Below the pieces are notes generated by a model, which saw only the letters and a program-made list of their open reading frames with translations, ran no database searches and was not told where the DNA came from. From the NCBI RefSeq assembly GCF_023073915.1, contig NZ_JADPKK010000023.1, positions 186,001-250,000 on the forward strand: 64,000 nucleotides of DNA, written 5' to 3'. A program made the translations under genes and the position numbers. Shown here one piece after another: positions 43,159 to 51,562 of this stretch. Source of the DNA: Bradyrhizobium sp. 149 (GTDB lineage Bacteria > Pseudomonadota > Alphaproteobacteria > Rhizobiales > Xanthobacteraceae). Positions within the stretch are counted from its first letter, which is position 1, and every line of letters begins with the position of its first letter.

Positions 43159-43998
43159 CTAGTACGAGATCATAACCCAGCACGGTGGCTCGCCAATGAC
43201 GGTCTTTGTCACACCGCCCCAAACGATCTCGTTCAGGCGCGAATGATGGTAGGCACCCATCACGATCGCGTCGATCGCATGGGAATTCGCCCAGCTTCCG
43301 AGCACCTTGCCAATCGAGCTGCCGCTGCCCGTCGCGGTTTCGAACGAGGCGTCGACCCCGTGTTCCCTCAAGTGGTCGACGAGAGCCGTGCCGGATTGAA
43401 CGATCGCGTCGGACTTGTCGTCCGCCACCGTCACCACGCGGACCGAGGCGGCTGCCTGAAGCATCGGCAGCGCGTCGCCGACCGCCCGCGCCGCACGTGC
43501 GGAATTATCCCAGGCAATCATGACGTTCTCGAATTCCGGTCGCAGCGCATCCACATGCTGCTCCGGGCAGAGCAGCACTGGCCGCCCGGATTCGAACAGG
43601 AGCGTCTCGATGATGTGCTCGGTTCGGCTGTCGTGCGGCTTCACCGGAACCAGCGTGAGATCGCTGAAGCGCGCATGCTCGGCCAGGATCGACGCGATCT
43701 GGTCTGGCGGCACCTTGGCCGATCGGCTTTGAGCGCGGATGCTGGCGCGGGAGGTTGCACCCGTGAACGCATTCAGGAGATGCTGCATGTCGCTCGCCCC
43801 AAGCGACCCTTTTGCCTCGACCGCATCGGAATCATCGGGGAGCACCAACTTTGGCCGCACGAAAACGTCCTCTTCGAGCGCAAGCGCGGTAATCCTGGCG
43901 CCGAGGCCGGCGGCAACGGCCACGCATTTCTCGATCGCAGCAAGGGCCGGCCCGCGCGGCTGGCCGACGAGCGGTAGAAAGACGTCCTTGATGGGCAT
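43159..43998 (-). CDS. Tandem universal stress protein
   Basis: A 279-residue UspA-family protein with two Usp-like halves. The second is clearer (ENVMIAWDNSARAARAVGDALPMLQAAASVRVVTV ... AIDAIVMGAYHHSRLNEIVWGGVTKTVI) and carries a variant of the G-x2-G-x9-G-S/T nucleotide motif. The first half is degenerate. Expression under low oxygen is likely, given the FNR/FixK box 48 bases upstream of its start. Confidence 0.88.
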   Translation of the reverse strand: MPIKDVFLPLVGQPRGPALAAIEKCVAVAAGLGARITALALEEDVFVRPKLVLPDDSDAVEAKGSLGASDMQHLLNAFTGATSRASIRAQSRSAKVPPDQIASILAEHARFSDLTLVPVKPHDSRTEHIIETLLFESGRPVLLCPEQHVDALRPEFENVMIAWDNSARAARAVGDALPMLQAAASVRVVTVADDKSDAIVQSGTALVDHLREHGVDASFETATGSGSSIGKVLGSWANSHAIDAIVMGAYHHSRLNEIVWGGVTKTVIGEPPCWVMISY

Positions 43999-44045
43999 CG
44001 GGATTCTCCTAGGCGGCCAGAATAGACCGGCTTTCGTCGGGACGC

Positions 44046-44059
44046 TTGATCCTCGTCAA
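44046..44059. promoter_or_regulatory. FNR/FixK-like box in the usp/kinase divergent promoter
   Basis: TTGATCCTCGTCAA, a full match to TTGA-N6-TCAA, is centred 54 bases before the usp start (minus) and 137 bases before the kinase start (plus). It could serve either or both. Confidence 0.6.
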
Positions 44060-44189
44060 GCGCGGGGAACTCCGACCGGTCGGACGGAGACAGGCGCTGA
44101 CCGAGGTCAAGGACTGGCCGCGATCTGCTTCTAAGGGTTACCTTGGCCGCCGGGCGGCCTTCCGGACACATCTGGATGTACCAGCTGGA

Positions 44190-45752
44190 ATGACGGACGA
44201 TTCTGCGACCCAGGACCGGATCTTTGCGGCGCTCGCCGATTCCGCGGGGCATCCGGACGTGATGCGGATCGATACGCACGCAGCTTCGGTCTTTCTCAAA
44301 GGCAGGCGCGCGCTGAAAATCAAGCGCGCTGTGCAGTTTCCATTCCTCGATTATTCGACGCTTGAGAAGCGCAAGGCGGCCTGCGAGGAGGAGCTCAGGG
44401 TCAACCGGCCGCTGGCGCCGCAGATCTATCACCGCGTCGTGGCGATCACGGAAGAGGCCGATGGATCGGTGAAGGTCGACGGACGCGGCCGGCCGATCGA
44501 GTATGCGGTCGACATGTCGCGCTTCGACGAAAGCCGGACGCTGGATCATCTGGCCAAGGCTGGCCCGCTGGACACCAATTTTGCCTCGGCTGTCGCCGAC
44601 GCGATCGTGGCTTCGCATGCGCAGGCTGCTCGCGCTGATGGCAAGGCATGGGTTTCCTCCATTCCCGGCCTGATCGACGGCAACTGCAATGGCCTGAGGG
44701 CCGGCGATCATCTCGAAGCCGAAGAGATCGGACAGCTCGGCAGAGACTCGCACGCGATGTTCCTCCGCCTCCGGCCTTTGCTCGAGGAGCGCGGCTGTCA
44801 AGGCTTCGTGCGCCGCTGCCACGGCGACCTGCATCTTGCGAATGTCGTGTCGATCGACGAACAGCCGGTGCTGTTCGATGCCATCGAGTTCGACGCCGAG
44901 ATGGCAACCATCGACGTGCTCTACGATCTCGCATTCACATTGATGGACCTGCTGCGCCACGATCAACCAGGCGCGGCCAACACCGTGCTGAACCGCTATC
45001 TCGCCGCGACTTCGGTCGAAAATCTCGACGCGCTCTCCGCACTGCCGCTGTTCATGTCCATCCGGGCGGCGATCCGCGCCCAGGTGGCGCTGGCAAGGCT
45101 GAAGCCGCCGCATTCCGATGATCCGGCCATTCTCGACGACGCACGGCACTATTTTGGCCTCGCCCGCGCGCTGATCCGCCCTCCCGCTCCCCGGCTGATC
45201 GTGGTCGGCGGACTGTCAGGCACCGGAAAGACGGTTTTGGCACGCGCGCTCGCGCCGGACGTTACACCGCAGCCGGGGGCCGTCGTGCTGCGCAGCGATG
45301 TCGCCCGCAAGCAAATGTTCGGGGCCGAGGAAACGCACCGGCTGCCGGCATCCGCATACACGCCGGACGTTACGGCCCGCGTCTACGACATGTTGGTTCG
45401 GCACGCCGGGCGGGTGCTGGCGCAAGGCCATTCAGCGATCATCGACGGCGTGTTCGCCCGTGAAGACGAACGAGAGGCGGTCGCCGCACTGGCGCACGTG
45501 CGCAACGTGCCGCTGAGCGGCCTATTTCTGGTTGCGGACCTCGCGACCCGGCAGGCGCGGATCGGAGGCCGCCAGGGCGACGCATCCGACGCCACGCAAG
45601 AGGTTGCCGCACTGCAAGAGCACTATAAGATCGGCCATGTCGGTTGGTCGACCATCGACGCATCCGGGACACAAGAGCAGACGCTCCAGAACTGCCGGGA
45701 CGCCATCGCCGAGAGCAAGCAAGGCAATCTGCAAATAAGGCAAACTGATTGA
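44190..45752 (+). CDS. Aminoglycoside phosphotransferase-like/P-loop kinase fusion
   Basis: A 520-residue two-domain protein. The N-terminal half is an APH-like kinase fold (CHGDLHLANVV catalytic loop, then LFDAIEFDAEMATIDVLYDLAF). The C-terminal half is a P-loop nucleoside-kinase-like domain (LIVVGGLSGTGKTVLARALAPDV, Walker A). This combination is frequent in low-oxygen/stress gene groups of proteobacteria, but its substrate is unknown. The ATG at 44190 was taken; an upstream TTG frame start falls in the FNR-type box. The stop overlaps the next gene. Confidence 0.82.
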   Translation: MTDDSATQDRIFAALADSAGHPDVMRIDTHAASVFLKGRRALKIKRAVQFPFLDYSTLEKRKAACEEELRVNRPLAPQIYHRVVAITEEADGSVKVDGRGRPIEYAVDMSRFDESRTLDHLAKAGPLDTNFASAVADAIVASHAQAARADGKAWVSSIPGLIDGNCNGLRAGDHLEAEEIGQLGRDSHAMFLRLRPLLEERGCQGFVRRCHGDLHLANVVSIDEQPVLFDAIEFDAEMATIDVLYDLAFTLMDLLRHDQPGAANTVLNRYLAATSVENLDALSALPLFMSIRAAIRAQVALARLKPPHSDDPAILDDARHYFGLARALIRPPAPRLIVVGGLSGTGKTVLARALAPDVTPQPGAVVLRSDVARKQMFGAEETHRLPASAYTPDVTARVYDMLVRHAGRVLAQGHSAIIDGVFAREDEREAVAALAHVRNVPLSGLFLVADLATRQARIGGRQGDASDATQEVAALQEHYKIGHVGWSTIDASGTQEQTLQNCRDAIAESKQGNLQIRQTD

Positions 45753-46735
45753 CGCGGGCAAGGATGGCGCGACCCAGCACGAGTTCGACGGCCGCGCGCG
45801 CGAGGCCTGCGGCGAGGCGCAATGCCCTGCCCGGCCGCCTCAGCCCCGGCATGGTCTGCGACACCGCCTTCCGGATCATCGCCCGCCGTCACCTCGACGC
45901 CGTTCTCGCCCAGCATGACGGCACCTGCCGCGGCGATCCCGAGGCGTTGCACCAGATCCGGATCGCACTGACGCATCTGCGCACCGCCATCCGCTTCTTC
46001 TCGCCGATGGTCGACGACGCCCTGCGGCCGGGCGTCTGGACCGAACTGAAATGGCTGAACAGCCAGCTCGGCATGGTGCGGGACCTCGACGTGGCGATCG
46101 ATCGGGTCATCGCCGAGAGCGGAGGCGAGTTGACCGTAATTGCCGAGCTCCAGCACTGGGACGAGAAGCGGGCCGAGAGCCATCGCCTGCTGGCGCGCGC
46201 GCTGCAATCCGCGCGGTATCGCCGTCTGGTCGAGCAGACGTCGGCCTGGATCGAGAGTGGTCCCTGGTCGACCCGGCGCAGCAAGGAGGCCATCAGATTG
46301 CGCCGCTGCTCGCTTGGCGACCACGCAACAGCGAAACTCACGGCATGGGAGACGACGCTACTCCGGAAGGCGCGAAAACTCCGCGAGCTCGACGTCGAGA
46401 AACGTCACAAGCTGCGACTTCTCAACAAGCGGCTGACTTATTCGATCGAGTCCCTGGAAGACCTGTTCTCCGACGAGAAGCTGGCGAAGCAGAAGTCGAT
46501 CCTCAAGCAATTGCGCAAGGCGCAAAAGTCGCTGGGACAGTTGAACGACGATGCCCGAGGGCAAGCCCTTGCGGCGTCGTTGAACGGAGCGGTGCCCGAG
46601 GCGGGCATTCGCTTCCTCAATCGCAAGCGGGAAAACGAGCTGTTGCGAACCGCTTCGAAAGCCTACCGGAAGCTGGACGAGGCCAAGCCGTTCCGCTCCA
46701 CCGACCTTGCGCCGAATGCGGAGCCCGAGGATTAG
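45749..46735 (+). CDS. CHAD-domain protein
   Basis: A helical 328-residue protein with the CHAD signature: conserved His and Arg in EALHQIRIALTHLRTAIRFF, then WLNSQLGMVRDLDV and RHKLRLLNKRLTYSIESLEDLF. CHAD proteins bind polyphosphate. The frame opens with a TTG overlapping the kinase stop (TTGA); an ATG at 45764 is an alternative, since the first 35 residues are basic and of low complexity. Translational coupling to the kinase gene suggests a joint role in phosphate or stress metabolism. Confidence 0.85.
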   Translation: MTRARMARPSTSSTAARARPAARRNALPGRLSPGMVCDTAFRIIARRHLDAVLAQHDGTCRGDPEALHQIRIALTHLRTAIRFFSPMVDDALRPGVWTELKWLNSQLGMVRDLDVAIDRVIAESGGELTVIAELQHWDEKRAESHRLLARALQSARYRRLVEQTSAWIESGPWSTRRSKEAIRLRRCSLGDHATAKLTAWETTLLRKARKLRELDVEKRHKLRLLNKRLTYSIESLEDLFSDEKLAKQKSILKQLRKAQKSLGQLNDDARGQALAASLNGAVPEAGIRFLNRKRENELLRTASKAYRKLDEAKPFRSTDLAPNAEPED

Positions 46736-46810
46736 GTGTGGACCAACCCTGCCTGACTTGCGTCAAGTCAAATTCCTACCGGTGGATCCATGCTCCGCAC
46801 ATTGCTATTT

Positions 46811-47275
46811 CTAGCGCGGAATGACGGCGGTGGCTTCGATCTCGACGCGCGCCGCCTTCTCGACGAGGCGGACGACCTGAACCAGCGCCATCGCCGGATA
46901 GTGCGCGCCGAAGATGGTGCGGTAGACCTTGCCGAGCTCTTTGAGGTTCGCCAGGTACTCGTCCATGTCGACGACGTACCAGGTCAGGCGCACGAGGTGC
47001 TCGGGCTGCGCACCGGCCTCCGCGAGGATCGCGGCGATGTTGCCGAGGGTTTGGCGCACCTGCGCGACAAAACCCTCCGCGAGACGCTCCTCGGCATCCC
47101 AGCCGATCACGCCGCCGGTGACGACGATGCGTCCCTCGGCGGCCATGCCGTTGGCGTAGCCTTTCGGCACCGGCCAACCAGACGGCTGGAGCACCTGCGC
47201 CCTGGATCGGGTTTCGTCCTCGGCTGCTGTCGGCTGCACCGCGAGGTGCGGGCCTTTCGGCGTCGTCACGGACAA
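46811..47275 (-). CDS. RidA-family reactive imine deaminase
   Basis: A 154-residue RidA/YjgF protein (VLQPSGWPVPKGYANGMAAEGRIVVTGGVIGWDAEERL ... ARVEIEATAVIPR, with the substrate-binding Arg in AGAQPEHLVRLTWYVVD region and Glu near the C-terminus). It hydrolyses enamines and imines to ketones and ammonia. It lies 15 bases after the aryl-CoA ligase gene. In an aminobenzoate pathway it could remove the amino group as an imine after ring reduction, which is inference. The start is a TTG at 47275 with AGAAGGA about 8 bases upstream; GTG 47269 is possible. Confidence 0.85.
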   Translation of the reverse strand: MSVTTPKGPHLAVQPTAAEDETRSRAQVLQPSGWPVPKGYANGMAAEGRIVVTGGVIGWDAEERLAEGFVAQVRQTLGNIAAILAEAGAQPEHLVRLTWYVVDMDEYLANLKELGKVYRTIFGAHYPAMALVQVVRLVEKAARVEIEATAVIPR

Positions 47276-47290
47276 TTCTCTATCCTTCTC

Positions 47291-48982
47291 TCATTCCGGC
47301 GCGACGCCAGAGGACGTCACTGCGGCCTGCGCCAGTTGCCGCAGGGCAAAGCGCTTTAGTTTGCCAGTCTCGGTCTTCGGTAGTTGGGTCACGAACTCGA
47401 TCGCGCGCGGATATTTGTATGGCGCGATCTCGCGTTTGACGTGCTCCTGCAAGGCGGCCACGAGCTCGGCGTCCGCCGTTACGCCTGGCGCGGCAATGAC
47501 ATAGGCCTTGACGATCATGCCGCGCGCCTCGTCCGGCGCACCGACGACCCCGCACTCGACGACGGAGGGATGCGTGAGCAGCGCCGCCTCGACGTCCGTG
47601 CCTGCGATGTTGTAGCCGGCCGACACGATCATGTCGTCCGAGCGTGACTGGTACCAGAAATAACCGTCGCTATCCATCAGATAGGTATCGCCGGTGATGT
47701 TCCAGCCGTTCTGGACGTATTTGCGTTGCCGCTCGTCGGCGAGATAGCGGCATCCGGTCGGCCCGCGTACCGCGAGCCGGCCCATCGTGCCCGGCGGCAA
47801 GTCATTGCCGGAATCGTCGACGATCTTCGCTTCATACCCCGGCACCGCCTTGCCCGTCGCACCGGGGCGGATCTCGTCCTCGGTCGCGCTGATGAAGATG
47901 TGCAGCAGCTCGGTCGAGCCAATGCCGTCCATCAGCTTGATGCCGGTCGCCTTCAGCCAGGCATCGAATGTCGGCTTCGGCAGCGTCTCGCCGGCGGACA
48001 CGCATTTGCGGAGCGAGGAAATATCGCGGCCCGGCAGCTTGCCAATCATCGCCCGGTACGCGGTCGGCGCGGTGAAACAGACCGTGGTCTTGTACTGCTC
48101 GATCGCATTCAGAATGTCGTCGGGGGCCGTCTTCTCCAGAACGACGAAGGAGGCGCCGATGTGCATCGGAAACAGCACGCCGCCGAAGCCGAACGTGAAG
48201 GCCAGCGGTGCCGAGCCCACGAAGCGATCCCTCTGCTCCGCGCGCAAGATGTTGCGCGCATAGCCATCGCAGACCGCCAGCATGTCACGGTGGAAATGCA
48301 TGGTGCCCTTGGGATCGCCGGTCGTACCCGACGTGAACGCGATCAGGCAGACGTCGTCGGAGGCGGTATCGACAGCTCTGAACTCCGGACTTGCATCCGC
48401 CATCAGAGCCTCGAGTGAGTCGCCGGCACCGTTGCCCCAATAGACCACCTGCTTGAGGCCGGGGGCTGCGGCTTTCGCCTTCACCATTTCCTCGGCGAGT
48501 TTTCCATCGCAGAGCGCGAGTGTGATCTCCGCCTTCTGGATCGGATACGACAGCTCCTTGGCGCGCAACAGCGGCATGGTCGCCACGACGATGCCGCCGG
48601 CCTTGATCACCGCCAGATAAGTCGCGACCATCATCGGATTGTTGGCCGAGCGTAGCAGCACGCGCCCGCCGGTGACGAGACCTAGCTTGCCGACCAGCAC
48701 ATTGGCGATGCGGTTCACGAGCGTTTGCAGCTCGCGATAGGTGTAGCTGATGGCGGGGCTGATGACGCAAGGAGCGTCGCCATGTCCCTGCTCGACCCAG
48801 CGGTCGAGGAAATAGCTGACGCAGTTCAATCGCGCCGGATATTGCAGTTCCGGCCGCGCGAAGATGAATTCAGGCCAAAGCTCACGCGGCGGAAGATGCT
48901 CCCGCGCGAACGTATCGACATGGGCCGTCGCAGCATTGTCGTCACACGAGCCCGAGACTTGAACCTTGGCGGCGTTGGCCAT
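47291..48982 (-). CDS. Aryl-CoA ligase (benzoate/2-aminobenzoate-CoA ligase family)
   Basis: A 563-residue adenylate-forming ligase. The P-loop is IAFTSGTTGDPKGTMHFHRD, then APLAFTFGFGGVLFPMHIGAS, DGIGSTELLHIFISA and the C-terminal lysine in LPKTETGKLKRFALRQ. The family resemblance is to benzoate- and 2-aminobenzoate-CoA ligases. Co-location with a 2-aminobenzoyl-CoA monooxygenase/reductase-type protein makes 2-aminobenzoate (anthranilate) the best guess. It is first in a two-gene operon with RidA and preceded by a TTTA-N4-TAAA site 53 bases upstream. Confidence 0.88.
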   Translation of the reverse strand: MANAAKVQVSGSCDDNAATAHVDTFAREHLPPRELWPEFIFARPELQYPARLNCVSYFLDRWVEQGHGDAPCVISPAISYTYRELQTLVNRIANVLVGKLGLVTGGRVLLRSANNPMMVATYLAVIKAGGIVVATMPLLRAKELSYPIQKAEITLALCDGKLAEEMVKAKAAAPGLKQVVYWGNGAGDSLEALMADASPEFRAVDTASDDVCLIAFTSGTTGDPKGTMHFHRDMLAVCDGYARNILRAEQRDRFVGSAPLAFTFGFGGVLFPMHIGASFVVLEKTAPDDILNAIEQYKTTVCFTAPTAYRAMIGKLPGRDISSLRKCVSAGETLPKPTFDAWLKATGIKLMDGIGSTELLHIFISATEDEIRPGATGKAVPGYEAKIVDDSGNDLPPGTMGRLAVRGPTGCRYLADERQRKYVQNGWNITGDTYLMDSDGYFWYQSRSDDMIVSAGYNIAGTDVEAALLTHPSVVECGVVGAPDEARGMIVKAYVIAAPGVTADAELVAALQEHVKREIAPYKYPRAIEFVTQLPKTETGKLKRFALRQLAQAAVTSSGVAPE

Positions 48983-49034
48983 CGCACGCTCCTTTCAGCA
49001 TGGATTGCACCCGGCAGCACTATCTGGGAAACAT

Positions 49035-49046
49035 TTTAGGCTTAAA
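49035..49046 (-). promoter_or_regulatory. MarR-type operator site 1 (aryl-CoA ligase)
   Basis: TTTAGGCTTAAA, 53 bases upstream of the ligase ATG. One of six related sites in the cluster. Confidence 0.65.
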
Positions 49047-49129
49047 GCAATTTGGTGCAATAGCGGATTTTAGGCATCCCGTGCATTTTCCGGCGGCAAT
49101 GGGACTGGCAGGTGCGTCAGCCTGCCGAG

Positions 49130-49651
49130 CTAGGCCCTGCGGCGACCGGCCGATTTCTGCGCCGACGCCTTGGTCTTGGCGAGAAGCCGCATCAATTCGC
49201 GGACATCCTTCGGCGTCAGATCGGCGAAGAGATCGGCGATCCAGATCTCGTGTTCCGCAGCCATTCTGCGAAATTCGGCGCGACCGAGTTTGGTGAGGCG
49301 GATCACCTGGACGCGGCGGTCCGTCTCCGAAGTGCGGCGGTCGAGGTGACCGGATTCCACGAGGCGTTCGACGAGGCCGGTCACGTTGCCGTTCGACACC
49401 ATCATGCGCTTGGACACGTCGGACAGCGTCATGCCGTCGGGTGCCTTGTCGAGTTGCGCCATCAGGTCAAAACGCGGCAATGTGACGTCGAAACGCTGCC
49501 GCAACCGTCCGCGAACCTCGCCCTCGATCAGGGTCGTGCAGGTCAAGAGGCGCAGCCACAGCCGAAGCTCTTCGGCGTGATCCTCCGGAGTTTCGACGGC
49601 CTTGGTCTCGGAATCGAGCATGTTGATGCAGTCACTCACGGTCGCCGGCAT
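49130..49651 (-). CDS. MarR-family regulator of the aromatic-CoA cluster
   Basis: A 173-residue MarR protein with the winged helix at about residues 60-125 (FDLMAQLDKAPDGMTLSDVSKRMMVSNGNVTGLVERLVESGHLDRRTSETDRRVQVIRLTKLGR). The ATG at 49651 was used. Its position in the middle of the cluster and the palindromes in front of its own and neighbouring genes suggest a repressor released by an aryl-CoA thioester, as for other aromatic-CoA MarR proteins. The effector is inferred. Confidence 0.9.
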   Translation of the reverse strand: MPATVSDCINMLDSETKAVETPEDHAEELRLWLRLLTCTTLIEGEVRGRLRQRFDVTLPRFDLMAQLDKAPDGMTLSDVSKRMMVSNGNVTGLVERLVESGHLDRRTSETDRRVQVIRLTKLGRAEFRRMAAEHEIWIADLFADLTPKDVRELMRLLAKTKASAQKSAGRRRA

Positions 49652-49677
49652 AGGCGCCCGGCACGGATTCCCAACGT

Positions 49678-49690
49678 TTTGAGCTTCAAA
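49678..49690 (-). promoter_or_regulatory. MarR-type operator site 2 (marR itself)
   Basis: TTTGAGCTTCAAA, a palindrome of related form, 27 bases upstream of the marR ATG. A half-site (AGCCTAAA) lies near 49711-49718. Confidence 0.5.
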
Positions 49691-49746
49691 TAAATCGAAG
49701 CCGGCTGCAAGCCTAAAGCCGCAACAATCGACCGCACGCCGATTTG

Positions 49747-49758
49747 TTTAGGCTTAAA
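49747..49758 (+). promoter_or_regulatory. MarR-type operator site 3 (binding-protein operon)
   Basis: TTTAGGCTTAAA, identical to site 1, in the divergent region between marR and the binding protein gene, 143 bases before the latter's ATG. Confidence 0.65.
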
Positions 49759-49900
49759 ATAATTGGCGCGCCGCTTGCATGCGCCGCAGCCGCAGGATGA
49801 CGGCGCCTTGAGCTCGCTTGCCGCGGCAGCAATCATCGGCATAAACTTGGATGTGAGTAGCGGCTTGCAGCGCAAGACCTGATGTCACGGGGGACAGATC

Positions 49901-51076
49901 ATGAAGACGCAAATGACGTTGGCCGCAGCCGCCATGCTGCTTGGCACCGCGGTGAGCCCTTCCCTCGCCCAGGAGAAGATCAAGCTGGGTGTGATCGTGA
50001 CCCTCTCGGGACCCGCCGCAGCGCTCGGCCAACAGGTGCGCGACGGCTTTGCGCTCGGGGTCAAGGATCTCGGCGGCAAGATGGGCGGCCGCGATATCGA
50101 GATTGTCGTGGTCGACGACGAATTGAAGCCGGACGCAGCGGTCACCAAGGTCAAGGGCCTTCTGGAACGCGACAAGGTCGACTTCGTGGTCGGCCCGATC
50201 TTCTCCAACATCCTCCAGGCGATCCACCGACCGGTGACGGAATCGAAAACCTTCCTGATCAGCCCCAATGCCGGACCGTCTACTTTCGCCGGCAAGGACT
50301 GCAACCCGTTCTTCTATGTGACCTCGTATCAGAACGATCAGGTGCACGAGATCCTCGGCAAGGTCGCGCAGGATCGCGGCTACAAGCGCATGTATCTGAT
50401 GGTGCCGAACTATCAGGCGGGCAAGGACTCGGTGGCCGGCTTCAAGCTCGACTACAAGGGTGAGATCGTCGAAGAATCCTACATGCCGCTCAACACGCTG
50501 GACTTCCAGCCGGAGCTTTCCAAGATTTCGTCGCAGAAGCCCGATGCTCTCTTCACGTTCATGCCCGGCGGCCTCGGCGTCAATCTCGTCAAGCAATACA
50601 AGCAGGCGGGCCTCGCCGACAGCATTCCGGTGCTCTCGGCTTTCACGGTGGATGAATCGACCTTGCCGGCGCAGCAGGACGCGGCGGTCGGCATGTTCGG
50701 CGGCGCGAACTGGGCGCCCAATCTCGACAATCCCCAAAACAAGAAGTTCGTCGCCGCCTACGAGGCCGCCTACAACAGCGTGCCCGGCACCTACGCCTTC
50801 CAGGCGTATGATGCCGCGATGCTGATCGACAGCGCCGTCAAGGCCGTGAAGGGCGATCTCTCGAACAAGGATGCTGTCGGGGCCGCGCTGAAGAAGGCCG
50901 ACTTCACCTCGCTGCGCGGCGCCTTCAAGTTCAACACCAACGGCTATCCGATCCAGGATTTCTACCTGACCAAGGTCGCCAAGCGCGCGGACGGCAAGTT
51001 CCAGACCGAGATCGTCCAGAAAGTCTTCGAGAATTACGGCGACCGCTATGCGAAGGACTGCAAGGCGGCGAACTAA
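49901..51076 (+). CDS. ABC-transporter binding protein, LivK/aromatic-acid type
   Basis: A 391-residue type I periplasmic binding protein. The signal peptide is MKTQMTLAAAAMLLGTAVSPSLAQ; the mature start IKLGVIVTLSGPAAALGQQVRDGFALGVKDLGGKMGGRDIEIVVVDDELKPD is typical of LivK-like receptors, many of which bind aromatic acids. No permease or ATPase genes are adjacent, so it must share a transporter encoded elsewhere. The cluster suggests an aminobenzoate-like ligand. Confidence 0.9.
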   Translation: MKTQMTLAAAAMLLGTAVSPSLAQEKIKLGVIVTLSGPAAALGQQVRDGFALGVKDLGGKMGGRDIEIVVVDDELKPDAAVTKVKGLLERDKVDFVVGPIFSNILQAIHRPVTESKTFLISPNAGPSTFAGKDCNPFFYVTSYQNDQVHEILGKVAQDRGYKRMYLMVPNYQAGKDSVAGFKLDYKGEIVEESYMPLNTLDFQPELSKISSQKPDALFTFMPGGLGVNLVKQYKQAGLADSIPVLSAFTVDESTLPAQQDAAVGMFGGANWAPNLDNPQNKKFVAAYEAAYNSVPGTYAFQAYDAAMLIDSAVKAVKGDLSNKDAVGAALKKADFTSLRGAFKFNTNGYPIQDFYLTKVAKRADGKFQTEIVQKVFENYGDRYAKDCKAAN

Positions 51077-51104
51077 GCCCACGTCGCGTTGAGGGAGGAT
51101 CACA

Positions 51105-51560
51105 ATGACAAGCGAAATCACCGGCATCACGCGGGCCAATGAGGGGATCCAGGGCATCTCCTGGAACATCCTCGGCCAGACCTATGTGCCGAAGAGCAAA
51201 ACCGAGCATAGCTTCTCCTGGCATGCGACGCTGCCGCCGGGCACGTTCGTGCCGCCGCACATTCATCCCGACCAGGATGAGTATCTCTACATGCTGGAGG
51301 GCAAGCTCGATTTCATGCTCGGCAATTCCGAGTCGCAGGCGACCGCGGGCGACCTGATCCGGCTCGGCATGGGCGTGCCGCACGGCATCTTCAACAAGTC
51401 GGAGCAGACCGCGAAGGTGTTGTTCTGGGTGTCACCGACCAAAAAGCTGTTCGACCTGTTCTGGGGCCTTCACAATATGAAGGAACAGAAGCCTGAGGAC
51501 GTGGTGGCCATGGCCGCCGAGTTCAACATCCACTTCCTGCCGCCGCCTCCCGGCGGTTAG
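51105..51560 (+). CDS. Cupin-domain protein
   Basis: A 151-residue single cupin with both metal motifs: PPHIHPDQDEYLYMLEGKLDFMLG (motif 1) and GDLIRLGMGVPHGIFNKS (motif 2). It lies 28 bases after the binding protein, GAGGG upstream of the ATG. It could be a metal-dependent dioxygenase or an isomerase, or bind a pathway compound; the reaction is not known. The convergent flavoprotein gene ends 2 bases beyond. Confidence 0.85.
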   Translation: MTSEITGITRANEGIQGISWNILGQTYVPKSKTEHSFSWHATLPPGTFVPPHIHPDQDEYLYMLEGKLDFMLGNSESQATAGDLIRLGMGVPHGIFNKSEQTAKVLFWVSPTKKLFDLFWGLHNMKEQKPEDVVAMAAEFNIHFLPPPPGG

Positions 51561-51562
51561 CT

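Noticed and set aside
43773..45149. 458-codon minus-strand frame spanning usp and kinase genes
   Set aside because: Overlaps two genes with clear motifs on both strands and has no family likeness.
46758..46771. A third FNR/FixK-like box (TTGC-N6-TCAA)
   Set aside because: It lies between the stop codons of two convergent genes with no promoter-proximal gene to control; probably chance.
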